A stretch of DNA of 64,000 nt from Shinisaurus crocodilurus (Eukaryota > Chordata > Lepidosauria > Squamata > Shinisauridae). Shown in pieces: positions 47,205 through 58,689 of the stretch. A program made the translations under genes and the position numbers. Position 1 is the first letter of the stretch, and each line of letters begins with the position of its first letter. The DNA lies in assembly GCA_021292165.1 (NCBI GenBank), contig CM037877.1:83297691-83361690 (forward strand), read 5' to 3'. Under the pieces are notes generated by a model. The model was not told the origin of the DNA, ran no database searches, and saw only the letters and a list, made by a program, of their open reading frames with translations.

Positions 47205-47565
47205 GGATGACGTGACAGCCCACCGTGGGTCAATTAACCCTCGGGGCACCGCAGCACATGCCATTCACCATCGTAAACAGGCAAGCCCCGGTTGAGAATC
47301 GCCATGGCTGGTCATGTCATCTCAACCCGGGCAACGGGGCTTATTTGAGGGTTAAGCAACCCTCGCACAACCCACAGTCTGTTTTAGGGTTATGTGAGGT
47401 TGTTTAACCCTCAAATAACACCTGCCACCCAGGCTGAGATGACACGACAAGCCGCGGAAAGAAACCCCGGGCAGGGCTTGCATATTCATAATGGTGGCCA
47501 GCACACACACCGCAGCTCCTCACAGGGGAATTAACCCATGATGGGCTGTCATGTCATGCAAACTG
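47205..47565. mobile_element. Inverted-repeat element, TTAACCCATGATGGGC type
   Basis: GGTTCGGATGACGTGACAGC and GGGTCAATTAACCC face GGGGAATTAACCCATGATGG and GCTGTCATGTCATGC. The interior contains GGCTTGCATATTCATAATGG, as at 770. Confidence 0.65.
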
Positions 47566-47956
47566 GTCCTATGAGTCTCTGGCAACCTTAGCCCCATCAC
47601 CTCTCTTTTTAAGAAAGTAATAATTGGGCACAACAAGGTCTTTATTACGTTCCTAAAAATCCTTATTAAGTCCCCCCTCTTCCCATCTACTTGGTCACCT
47701 CCTGATCCACACTGAACTCCTCCGCTCTCACTCCTGGTTCTTATTCCAAGGCTGAAGGTGAAGCTGGGGAAGGAAGTGTGGGTCAGGAGGTGACCTGAGG
47801 AGCTGCTGCAGTGTGTGCCGGCCGGCCACCGCCATTATAAGTGTGCAAGCCCTGGCTTGTTGTGTGTCATCTCTACCCCAGCAGCGTGGGTTATTTGACC
47901 CACACTTCCTTCCCCAGCTTCACCTTCATTCTTGGAATAAGAACCAGGAGTGAGAG

Positions 47957-48187
47957 CTGGTGTGGCGTAGTGGTTAGAGTGTTAGACTAGGACCAGGGAG
48001 ATGCAGGTTCAAATCCCCACTCAGCCATAAAACTCACTGGGTGACCCTGAGCCAGCCACTATAGGTTGTATCCAATTTTAGTCCTACTTAGAGTAGACCC
48101 ATTGAAATGATTGGGGCTAAAGTTAGACTAACATTAAGTTAGACTAACATTGGATATAACCCTATCTCTCAGCTTCACAAATACAAT
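47957..48187 (+). mobile_element. tRNA-derived SINE split by a MITE
   Basis: The SINE head (GTGGCGTAGTGGTTAGAGTG, GGTTCAAATCCCCACTCAGC) stops after GAGCCAGCCACT and resumes CTCTCAGCTTCAC at 48173. The middle, 48062-48172, starts ATAGGTTGTATCCAAT and ends ATTGGATATAACCCTAT, a palindromic MITE of the 39410 type. Confidence 0.7.
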
Positions 48188-48221
48188 AAGCACTTAGGTA
48201 TCACTAAAAAGAAAGAAAGAG

Positions 48222-49853
48222 GAAATGCATCGCCAAAAAAGATGCAAAGAGTTGACAACGGAGGCCACAGATTTGCATACAATTTCCATATGCTAATTTA
48301 TGCATCTACGTGCAAATTTGGAAATAATGACTTATCATTTAAATAGAAATATGCAATACATCTCACCATAGTGAGGAAGACTCTGACTGGGTTCGCACGA
48401 CACGACAACCCATCATGATTCCCACAGGATGACTTGTTTGAGGGCAACAAGCCACCCTGACAACCCATGAGTTGTTCTAAGGGTTGCTGTACCCATGATG
48501 GATTGTTGTGTCATCCGAACCCAGGCAATCAACCCCATCGTGGGTACCAGGAATCGGCTAGTGAGCCGCTCGGCGAGAGTGGCAAAAAAACCCTTACAGC
48601 TCTTACCAAGCTTGCCGGGGCACCTGCTAGTGCTGCCCTCCATGCCACAATCGCGAGCCATTTTTGGCTTGCTGCTTTTTGTCCCTTTACCTTTTTTCTG
48701 GAGATCTCAAAGTCCAGCTTGACAGGCGGCTTTCATGATCCCCATTTTGACAGCACCTTCAAAGGGCCCAAGCAGCACTTTGGAGGTGCTGTCCATGGTT
48801 TCCAACCTATTTTTTAAATTATTTTTTGGGACTGCCCCTCCCCTATTTGCACACCTATTTTTTAAATAGCTGTCAAAATGCGGGTTCCTTTTAAAAGGGG
48901 GTGGCTTGCCCTATTCCACGTTCCTGAGCACCTAGAATCTCAGGAACAAGTGGGAAAGTGACAGCATCCTCAGGACAGCCAAGTCCAAAAAAAAAAAAAA
49001 AGGAGGATCTTTCCGTTAAGGGGGTGTAAATCCTACCACCCCCTTTTTGCAAGCACAGATCACTCATGTCTTTGGTTCAACTTGACAGCTCACCTTTTGA
49101 CAGCTGTCAAAGCAGCACAAAGGGTAGAAAAGGCTATTTGGAGCCTCTCCAGGTCAATGTCCAGGGTTGGTACCTGCTGCAATTTGGCAGCAGGTACCTC
49201 CCTGGATATTGCCCAGGTGAGGCTGCCCATTTTCAGACCTCTGTAAGTGTGCAGGTGTGCACTTGCAAAAGACTGGGAGGGGGGAATTAGGGGGTCTCCA
49301 CCACAAAAAAAGCTTGGCAACCATGCACAGCCCCTCCCAGGTGCCATTTGAGCTCTTTGAAGGAGCTGTCAGTGGGGATTGTGAAATCCAGCTGTCAAGC
49401 TGGACTTCGCGATCTCTGGGGGGAAATGCGATAAAGGGACAAAAAGATGCGGTGAGCTGAAAACATCTCACCGACTCAGCAGGGAGGGTGAGACAAGTCC
49501 GTCCTGCTGTGGTGTCCCCTGGGATACCAGTGGGAGGACTGAAGGGGAAGGGAGGAGGGTGAACAACCCACAATGAGCCCGATTGTCTGTTGGGAACACT
49601 GTAGGTTGTTCACGGAAAAACCAACAACCCACCGTGGCTTCTTGCCAGAGTGGGTTGTTGTCATGCCGTGTGAACTCGCTCTGCAACCTGTGTGCCTGCT
49701 TAGTCTGCTGTCCAGGAACAAAGTGTTGATGAGCAACTTCAAGGCCCCTGCTCTTCTCTTCTTATGGTTCTTTACCTTTCAACTGAACTTGGACTGGACA
49801 GCCCTTTGAATAGAGGACAGTCCTCTGTAAAGTACGACATGTGGCCACCCTAC
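48222..49853. mobile_element. Family B repeat, copy 4, split by family C
   Basis: Left part 48222-48386 runs to GTGAGGAAGACTCTGA. The right part from 49679 resumes with CAACCTGTGTGCCTGCTTAG and ends CATGTGGCCACCCTA. Confidence 0.7.
48387..49678. mobile_element. Family C element, 1.3 kb, inserted in family B
   Basis: Starts CTGGGTTCGCACGACACGAC and ends GTCATGCCGTGTGAACTCG, which pair. Flanks CTCTGA and CTCTGC are a short duplication. The interior is a long imperfect hairpin, with ATGGTTTCCAACC and TTGGCAACCATG arms. No transposase frame is visible. Confidence 0.7.
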
Positions 49854-50071
49854 CACAAAGTTGCTGTGAAGATAAGGGCGGGGGCACATATGCTCCCTTG
49901 AACACCTCGGGGTGTGTGGCATACATGTATGTAGTACACTGTATTTCCTTCCTCTCTGCTTTTGTGGAAGAGTTCCCACATTAGACAATGTTTTATCCCC
50001 TAGCAGCCTATTTTGCTGGTTGCGAAAGGGGACATCGGGGGAAATGACCCTTTATAGCGGCTAAACAAATA

Positions 50072-50321
50072 CAGTCATGCCTTGGATTGAGAACATAATT
50101 CGTTCCGGAAACGTGCTTGTAATCCAAAACACTTGTATATCAAAACGAAATTCCCCCAAAAAAATTTGTACAGAGATTTTTAATTTAAGCCATACTACAG
50201 TACTTGTATTGCAAGACGTCACTTGTATATCAAGTAAAAAAATTTTTAATAAATATTTAAAAATTTGCTTGTCTTGCAAAACGCTCTCAAACCAAGTTAC
50301 TTGCAATCCAAGGTATTACTG
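50072..50321. mobile_element. Mariner/Tigger-like MITE, copy 2
   Basis: CAGTCATGCCTTGGATTGAG to CAATCCAAGGTATTACTG with TA flanks. Confidence 0.8.
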
Positions 50322-50955
50322 TATAAGGTGGGTATCATGTGAAAAAATGATTAAAAACCGCAGTCTTCTGAAAAAGCAGATTTCCTAAAAGAAGGAAATG
50401 GAACACTGAGGTCATCTGAGGCTGGGAACCAATCAATTAAATGTGCTTCTTTCCTATTACAAGTGGTGGGAATATCCAAACTTGCCATCTGTATGAAAAC
50501 GTACCAGATCTTTCCAAGAATTACTGTACAGCCAAGTGATACATTAAGTGTGTTGGCCGTCTGCAAAGCTCATATTTCGAAATAGGAACATGGTTCACCT
50601 CCTGTGATCTCTGCTGATACTGCTAGTTGGCGCTGGTTGTAGGAAATGGAACAGTATATGAAACACTTACGAAAAAATGCATGTATAACTGCTTCCAGCA
50701 GGTGGCGATACACTGCATTTATTTCTTGCAGTTCAGAATTAGCGCCAATCAAAAACTGTTTTATAATGCAGTATAATACACTGCAAGCTAATGTTTGGTG
50801 TGAATACAACACAACAGGTGACTTGGGGGAAATATCAAGGGTGGTGGAGATTATGAATTGCAGTCCATTCCTTTTTCTTTTCTTTTTTAAACTCTTTTCT
50901 TGCTTTAGAGCAGGGCTCTCCAACCTTGGGTCCCCATATGTTGCTGGACTACAGC

Positions 50956-51960
50956 CAGGGATGGGGACTCGGACTTGAGGACTCGACTCGTGAGTCGGAC
51001 TGAGTCCCCCCTCTGACTCGACTCGGACTCGAGTCCCAGTATTTTTAATGGGACTCGAGACTCGACTCGGGACTCGAGACCAAGGACTCTTCAACATCCC
51101 TGGGCTGTGCCAGAAGGAGTGGAGAGGAGCGTGATTACTGGCGAAGAGCGCATGGAAGCGAGGTGTGCCGCTGTTCGGCCACTATGGACGGCTACCAGGA
51201 GTGCAGCCCCAACAGTGTGTCAAGATTTATTTTGATTGATGTGTTGCGTACTTGGGAGAGGCAGAAGAAGGACCTGAGATTACTCTGTGTGGCTGCTCTG
51301 AGTGTGTTTCTGGTTCCAGCAAGTTCATCACCAGTGGAGCGGGTGTTCAGTGAGGGTGGAATTGTGATGAGATCTCACCGTTCCAGAATGGGGGCCAAAC
51401 ATTAGGAAAAAATCATGTTCCTCAAATGCAACATGGATAAGTTTTAGGAAGTACAGCAAGTTTATTTTTTAAAATCATTTTTCTAAAATGCAACCTTTCA
51501 GACATTTTGGGTTTGGCTGCCTCTGCCTGCCTGTCTGGGGTTCCCAGCCTCCTCTGCCTGCCTGGTCTCTTCTTGACCAGTTCAACAGTTGAATTGTCCA
51601 AGACAAAGGCCTCTGCCTGCCTGCCTGCCTGCTTTGGAATTCCCTGCCTCCTCTGCCTGCCTGGTTATTTTGGGTTTGTCTGCCTGGTCTGTTCTTGCCA
51701 AAATCAGTTGCAGAGTTTTGAAATAAAAAGGCACACTTGTGCCTAGAATTTATTTAAGCCACACATCTGAAGTAGCCTTATTTTGTTGGGGGAAAACCCC
51801 ATTGGTTTTAATAGGGACTCGTGGAGTCAGCTTTGGGAGTGACTCGTGACTTGTGACTCGTGAATCACCATTTTGGACCAAGGACTCGGACTCGAGACTC
51901 GGGTCCAAAGACTCGTGACTCGACTCGTGACTCAAGACCAAGGACTCTTCAACATCCCTG
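50956..51960 (+). mobile_element. GACTCG-rich hAT element, copy 3, with transposase remnant
   Basis: Starts CAGGGATGGGGACTCGGACT and ends CAACATCCCTG. Flanks ACTACAGC (50948-50955 and 51961-51968) are a perfect 8-bp duplication, placed inside another hAT element. It is about 310 bp longer than copies 1 and 2; the extra part holds transposase-derived sequence. Confidence 0.93.
51163..51405 (+). pseudogene. hAT transposase C-terminal fragment
   Basis: The 80-codon frame contains LRTWERQKKDLRLLCVAA and then SSPVERVFSEGG, ending near RSRMGAKH. The pattern of a hydrophobic helix followed by (S/T)..(S/P)(V/S)ER.FS.(A/G)G is the hAT family C-terminal dimerisation domain. The N-terminal zinc finger and most of the catalytic core are missing, so it is a remnant. 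It links the GACTCG-rich repeats to the hAT superfamily. Confidence 0.88.
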
Positions 51961-52067
51961 ACTACAGCTCCCAGAATCCCTTGCCATTAGCCATGCTGGC
52001 TGGGTATGCTGGGAGCTGTAGGCCAGAAACATCTGGGGACCCAAGGTTGGAAAGCCCCGCTTTAGAG

Positions 52068-52390
52068 TTTAATATTTTATCACTGGTTCTATCTGCCTGG
52101 CGCCTACCCTCTATTCTTTTAGGCACCACGTGAGGACCTTTTTATTTACCCAACATTTAAATGGATGATTTTATTCCTTTTATTCTTTTTATTATCACCC
52201 CTGTACATCAGGATTGAATTTATTTGGCTGCTTGTTTTTACCTTGGTGTATTTTAATATGTTTATGCTTTTGCTGTTTTTATTGGTTTCTTGGTATTGTT
52301 TTTGTAAACCGCCCAGGCAGGGAGCCTTTTGGCTGATGGGCGGCAAATAAATGTTTTAAATAAATAAACAAACAAACAAACAAACAAAAT
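52068..52390 (+). mobile_element. LINE 3' end with (AAAC/AAAT)n tail
   Basis: TTTGTAAACCGCCCAGGCAG and TTTTGGCTGATGGGCGGCAA, then AAATAAACAAACAAAC. The same end occurs at 60255-60334. Confidence 0.7.
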
Positions 52391-53073
52391 CCTGCCATTC
52401 TGAGGTGGGCTTTTGATCTCGCAGAGGCTTCTGCTAATGGAAAAGGGACCTTGCAGCCTCCTATGCTCTCCAAACATTTGCTCCAGAGGGTTGGAGGACC
52501 CCCAGGACAGCATGGGAAGTGGCGCATGGGACTGCGGTGGGGAGGAGGAATCAGCAAAAATTGCCTCCCCCCCTTCCATTAACGGAGGCTTCCCTTGGTT
52601 CAAAAGCCCTGTTGTGAATGGAAGGGGTCTTTCCGTTGATGGAAGGGCAACACTGGATGCACTCCTGTGTTTTTATCTTTAATTGTATTTTTAAAGCATT
52701 ATTCTAAATTCTTGACCCTAGGATTCCACAGCAAATCCCACTCCCACAGGCGACGTGGGGACAGCCTTAGGTGGCCCATCACAGGGATGCCTGCCCTGGG
52801 GCCCAGGAGAATCCCTTCGGAACACTCAACTCCCTCACCCCACAGCTCTCCAGAGCAAAGGGCAGCAGAGCAGGTGGGAGACTCACAGTTGTCATGGCTG
52901 GAGCACCTGCCTGGCTGCCAGAAGATCCTTTTGCCCAGGGCCTGTTCGGGAGCAAGGGTCTATTTGGGAGGAGGGGAGAGCCCCAGCTCATGGACAGGCT
53001 CCTGTTGAGGCTTGCGCCATTTTGCAAACAACTGCATGATTATCTCCCTGGACTGTCCCCTTCACCTACTATT

Positions 53074-53226
53074 GGTGCAGTGGTTAGAGTGTTGGACTAG
53101 GACTGGAGAGACCTGGGTTTGAGTCCTCACTTGGCCATGAAGCTTCACTGGGTGACTTTGGGCCAGACCAGTCAATGACTCTCAGCCTAACCTCCCTCAC
53201 AGGGTTGTTGCGAGGATACAAATGGA
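53074..53226 (+). mobile_element. tRNA-derived SINE fragment
   Basis: GCAGTGGTTAGAGTGTTGGA, GGGTTTGAGTCCTCAC and CCTCACAGGGTTGTTGCGAG. It lacks the ATAA tail. Confidence 0.7.
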
Positions 53227-53229
53227 GGA

Positions 53230-54618
53230 TCGAGCATGCCGCCTTGGGCATGGGTACTATTGCTATCAGAAAAAGGGCTTGTGGGAGTAGGATTCCTTCT
53301 TCATCATCATCCTTCTCTCCTCCCCCTGCCCCCGCTCTGGCCTGCTCCTGTACCTTAACATGCAGAAATTAAGCAGGTGAAGCTTTTCTTGGCATGGAGA
53401 TTAAAAAACATAATCTAGGCTTCTGCTAATTCCTTTGAAATTATTATTATTGCTGGATATTTTCATAGTATCTGTCTCATCATACACTCTACTGATTCAG
53501 CCCACTTTTTTCTACATTGCTTCACTGCTAAATGCTACAGGCCTCCACGATTAGGTAAACCAGGAAGGTTAGCTGGCAGCAACTTGAAACAGAGCCAGGG
53601 TACTAATTGCTGCCTTAGCAATGGAATGAAACTCCAGTTGATAGCAACAACAAATGCCTTCCTTCCAGGTACATCCCGTGCTCCATTGCAAAGTCTGGGG
53701 CTCCTTCGATTCCTTTTGGAGTGTTGAGCAGAACATGCATTCAAGGTCAACTCTCCTCCTGCTTGTTTTTCTTCTGCTGACCTGCTCAGTCAGTTGTGCT
53801 GAAACGGTTAAATAAGCACTGCTGAGAAGGGGCGATTTATTTATTGGCCACTAAGCTGTGAAACTTGAGAAGTGCAGGTTCCCAGAAACGCAGGGCATAT
53901 AAGCTCTAGCTATGCAGAATCAGGTAAACCCTTGTGAACTTTAATCGGTTTCAAAACGGCCTTTAGGGTTCATAAGAATCCACCGCCAAAACCTCTCCCT
54001 GATTATGTCGAGGAAAACCCAGAACCTTCTCTCAGTCATATGTTGTAATATTATAGGTAAAGTGAACCAGTTTAAATTACTGGAGTTTAAATTCTCTGTA
54101 GGAGATCTGATTTCAGCCAGTACTTCTCAAATGTGCTTCCAACAGCTCATCTTAAAAACAAAGCAAATAAAATGAACATTGCACATCTGCTGAATATTAC
54201 AGTTATCACTGTACACTTGTAGTTGGCCTGAGAAATGTCAGTGTGGTCTCTCCAGTGTTTGTTTTATGTTCTTTGATTATAGGAAAGAAGAAGATTGAGC
54301 TGTCTCCATCTACTAAACTATGAGGTAGTTAAGGTGGTGATTCCAATCAGCCTTCTCAAAACGAGATTCTGTTCTGTTGCTCTCTGGATGGCTTTCAATA
54401 AGTAAGAAGGTCTAATGGCTCAAGTTACTCCCCACTGATACGTCAGAGGAAGGGATGATACTGAAAGGTGTCTGAAAGACACAACAGTCAATCATAACAT
54501 TAAGCTGAGGCAAGTGGAAGGAGAACTACAGACCTATAGCCTACTCACTGCAGTTTTTTTTTTAAAAAGGACAGGGATGTTTAGAAGAAAGATAAACAGG
54601 GGCAAAGATCACACGATA
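53230..54618. other. No recognisable feature
   Basis: Ordinary single-copy-looking sequence; no exon or element identified. Confidence 0.35.
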
Positions 54619-54869
54619 CAATCATGCCTTGGATTGAGAGCATAATTCGTTCCGGAAATGTGCTTGTAATCCAAAACACTCTTATATCAAAATGAAATTC
54701 CCCCCAAAAAAAATTGTACAGAGATTTTTAATTTAAGCCATACTACAGTACTTGTATTGCAAGACATCGCTTGTATATCAAGTAAAAAAAAATTAAATAA
54801 ATATTTAAAAATTTGCTTGTCTTGCAAAACGCTCTCAAACCAAGTTACTTGCAATCCAAGGTATTACTG
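54619..54869. mobile_element. Mariner/Tigger-like MITE, copy 3
   Basis: CAATCATGCCTTGGATTGAG to CAATCCAAGGTATTACTG with TA flanks. Confidence 0.8.
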
Positions 54870-54962
54870 TAAAGGTTTATAAAATTATAAATGATATGGA
54901 GAGAGTGGCTATAGATAGAGAAACATGTTTCTCTCACACACACACACAATACTAGAGCACAG

Positions 54963-55360
54963 AATGACCCAGTTCGCACATCACAGCAGCAAATAACCCA
55001 TGGTTTGCACAGACACGCACCACCTATGAGCCGCTTCTGGTTTCTGTAAACAACCTCTGATCAGCCCGATCTGAGGTTGTCAGCATGACTTGTGAACCCG
55101 GAATGCTGGGTTGTTTAGGGGCTACACAGCCTGGCGGTTAGCCCATGGTTTGCTGTTGGGTTAACTGCTGGGTTGTTTAGCCCCTAAACATCCCACTGGT
55201 CCAGGTTTGCATGTCACGCTCACAACCTCTGAATGCACCAATCAGAGCTTGTTTACATAAAATGGAAGCGGCTCACACACAGTGCGCATCCCTGCAAATC
55301 ATGGGTTAGTTCATCCACAAATTGCCGCAGAATGCCACTGTGACGTGCAAGCAGCCCCAA
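54963..55360. mobile_element. Inverted-repeat DNA element
   Basis: CCCAGTTCGCACATCACAGC faces GCCACTGTGACGTGCAAGC. Inner arms include AATAACCCATGGTTTGC and GCAAATCATGGGTTAG. Related to 48387 by its ends. Confidence 0.6.
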
Positions 55361-56158
55361 TCACTCAAAGAAACTGATAGGCAAAGTACTTCGTCACACA
55401 GCACACAATTAATTTATCCAGACCAAAACTGTTTACTTAGTCCATAGACCTTTCCACATATTAGTACATACAGAGTTGGATCCGGAATCGTTCCTCTGCC
55501 TGCAGAAGGATACCACTGGTGGAACAGGACTACTGCATCCTCTTCTCCCACTCTGAAGCTCCCTGTGTGTGTGCTCTCCAAATCTTGTCTGGATCCTCCC
55601 ACATCACATCTGGTTTCACCCTAAGAAAGGTTATCACCACAGTGGAACTGGTTTTATGCTTACAGATTTTGTTGTTATTGCTGCTCTTCATATTTCGGCT
55701 ATTTGGGATCTCTTATAGATTTAAGATGGCCCTGTACGTGACTATTGCATCAAACTGTAGTTGCCATTTCAAATATTCATTACATAGCAGGAATCTTTTG
55801 CAGCGCAAACACATATATATTTTCCCCTGACATGGACACAAATAAAGGCAATTAAAAAAAAAAAAAGTGAGTGCCTATGCTGCTAAAGCTTGTTCCATAA
55901 TAAAAATGATACGTTTTTTTTTCTGTTTTTAAAGAAGAGCTGATTCTGTAAGGGATATTTCAATGTGCTTATTTAGGAAAGAGAGAATAGAATCAAATAA
56001 GCATCCTGCTCACCACACCTAGAACTTGACACCTTTCAGAAAATGCTCTTATTTACATAAAATGATGGACTAATGATGGATTTTCATCCTGCCGTTATTT
56101 TCCAACAGAGACTCAAGGAAGGTAATGCATTCCACATTTTATCAATTTAAATACTGGT

Positions 56159-57330
56159 CAGTCAGTCAGGCGATCACTCGTGACCGAGTAAGATTGTCTT
56201 CCAGGATAAAAAAAGAAAGAAAATTTACAAAAAGGAGATTTTAAAAGGAGGAAAATTCTAAAGAAAATTGTGTAGACTCTAGCGATGGGTCCGTAAGTGA
56301 CTGTGGAGGCCAATTCTAGATCCACACAGCTTCCCACAGTGAGGACACAGGTTACCAGATGGAAGATGGTCCTGTAAAGGATTCATTTGACGTGCTTTTC
56401 GCTTAGCACGTTTCTCCCTTTCACCTTGCACTCGGGCTTCTTCAAAGTCCATGGAACCTTTGTGAAAGGCCAACCTCCAGTTAGATCGTTCATGGGCCAG
56501 AGCTTCCCAGTTTTTGATGTTTATATTGCATTTTTTTAGATTAGCCTTAAGAACATCTTTCATCTTTAAACCTCTTATATTGACCACCGATATTCCGCTT
56601 TCCATCCTTGAGTTGGGAATAAAGTAACTGCTTTGGGAGACGGTAGTCAGGCATTCGAACAACATGACCAGTCCACTGAAGTTGGCGTTGAAGGATCATT
56701 TTTTAAATGCTAGTAGTCTTTGCTTCTTCCAGTACACTGACATTTGTTCGCCTATCTTCCCAAGTAATTCGCAGGATTTTCCGGAGGCAACGTTGATGAA
56801 ATCTTTCAAGGAGTTGGAGGTGACGTTTATAGATAGTCCATGTTTCGCAGGCATACAATAAATTTGGTAATACAGTGGCTTCATAAACCAGTGTTTTGGT
56901 CTTCTTACAAATATCCCGATCCTTGAACACTCTATGTTTCATTCGAGAAAACGCGGCACTTGCGGAGCTCAGATGATGCTGGATTTCACTGTCGATGTTA
57001 GCTGTAACAGAAAGATAGCTGCCAAGATAGAGAAAATGATCGACATTTTCCAGTATTGTCCCGCCAAACTGGATAGATGGCATCACCAAAGGGTTAGCTT
57101 GCACTTGCTGATGAAGCACTTTGGTTTTTTTGATGTTAAATGAGAGACCAAGTTTTCCGTATGCTTCTGCAAAAGCATTTAGGATAGTTTGGAGATCATC
57201 CTCTGAATGTGCAGAGACCACATTATCATCAGCATACTGAAGTTCCACAACGGAGATTGTAATTACCTTACTTTTTGCTTTCAGCCTGCTGAGATTAAAA
57301 AGCTTTCCATCTGTTCAATATATAATTCCC
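56159..57330 (-). mobile_element. 5'-truncated LINE, second copy of the 19854 family
   Basis: Flanked by ATACTGGT (56151-56158 and 57331-57338), an 8-bp target duplication. The minus strand carries the YADD motif near 57230 and the same C-terminal finger (CPHCGKLCGSRIG). Its reading frame is broken near 56640-56700. The 3' tail is (ACTG)n, whereas the other copy has (ATG)n. Confidence 0.88.
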
Positions 57331-57338
57331 ATACTGGT

Positions 57339-57992
57339 AAAGCGCAGTGAAGAGACCTCGCTTGCTCACTCACAGTCCTCTTGATCATTGGCGCAGGTGT
57401 TGAGCTGCATATCGTACTTGAAGCACAATATGTTTTTCTGAACAATCCAACCTTTATTCAGATGTCTCAATGTTCCAAGGGAAATATCACATTTTCCCAT
57501 CTTACCTGGCCTCTAGGGAAAGGGGTGTGTGGGGAAAGCTGCCATTCATATGCGAAAATGCAGAATGTTGCATTTTCTGAGCAGGCACACACCAACTTTC
57601 ATTCTGATATCTCAGTGTTCAATGGAAGTCTTGTATTGCATTTTATTTTGTATTCTGCCCCTCACAACACCAGCACCTTTGAAAATGGATGCTGAGTCTG
57701 AGCGGGGATGGGGGTGCGGAGTCAAGCTGGCATTTAATGTTGAACGTAGAATTGCATTCCACATGTGTGTGCTAAATTTCAGTCTGAAATTTCAGTGTTC
57801 AGAGGAATGATCACCTCACAAGCTTAGAAACAGAATGCTGAAAGGAGTAGTCATTAATCCCAAAGGCCTTCTTCATGTTATGTACACCGCCCTGAAATCC
57901 ATTGTGGATGAAGGGAGGTTTATAAATTTTAAAAATAATATAAAATATACTATTTCACTTAGCCAGTTAGAATCAGATAAAAACCAGAATAG
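57339..57992. other. Sequence with diverged short direct repeats
   Basis: Phrases like GATGTCTCAATGTTCC, GATATCTCAGTGTTCAATGG and GAAATTTCAGTGTTCAGAGG recur at about 120- to 190-base spacing. It might be an old tandem duplication or repeat; class unknown. Confidence 0.35.
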
Positions 57993-58138
57993 CAGGGCTT
58001 TTTTTCTGGTGGAACTCACCGGAACTGAGTTCCAGCACCTTTTCTTCTATTAATTGCATTACAATTTAATCGCCATCTACTCCCGAGGAAATGTAATCCA
58101 AGAGTTCCGGTACCCTTTTCTCCAGAAAAAAAGCACTG
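57993..58138. mobile_element. hAT MITE with CAGGGCTTTTTTTC ends
   Basis: Left CAGGGCTTTTTTTCTGG, right CCAGAAAAAAAGCACTG. Flanks CAGAATAG (57985-57992 and 58139-58146) are a perfect 8-bp duplication. Confidence 0.9.
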
Positions 58139-58377
58139 CAGAATAGTATCAAAAAATCACCCTTCATCAGGAAAAAAAATACATTATAGACGGCCTCCTA
58201 ACAATTTTCTTTTAAAAAAAAAAAAAAAACCAAAAGAAAAACCCCTTCCTTTTCGTTACATTGCTGCATACAGTGACAATTAAAAAAAAAAAGATTTGTT
58301 TTCCTTAATGTGACAGTTCTGAAAAAGGAAAATACAAAACTCTTAAGTTGAACCATTTCTTTAGATAACAATTTCCT

Positions 58378-58540
58378 TTTATTTATTTATTTATTTATTT
58401 TTATACCGCCCAATAGCCGAAGCTCTCTGGGCGGTTTACAACAATTAACAAGACAGTCCCTGCCCGCAGGCTTACAATCTAAAAAGACATGACACACAAG
58501 GAAAAAGGAATGGGGAGGGAAGAAGGGGGAATATTAATTA
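58378..58540 (-). mobile_element. LINE 3' end fragment (antisense)
   Basis: TTTATTTATTTATTTATTT then TACCGCCCAATAGCCGAAGC, nearly identical to 18122-18280. Confidence 0.7.
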
Positions 58541-58689
58541 CTACTTCCGGCAGTAATTCTCTGTGTAGAAGTCTCAAGAAGTTAGCCCTGGGGGGGGGGG
58601 GGGGGCAGTCCAACTGGAGCAGGCCCTGATGTTCCCTCAGCCTGCTCCTGCCTCCTTCGCTCCTTCTTCTTCCCCACAGGGCTGTAGAT

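Larger units (their letters stand above)
50911..52059. mobile_element. Palindromic hAT MITE carrying a nested hAT
   Basis: Outer ends are CAGGGCTCTCCAACCTTGGG and CCAAGGTTGGAAAGCCCCG. Flanks CTTTAGAG (50903-50910 and 52060-52067) are a perfect 8-bp duplication. It was cut in the middle by the element at 50956-51960. Confidence 0.9.
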
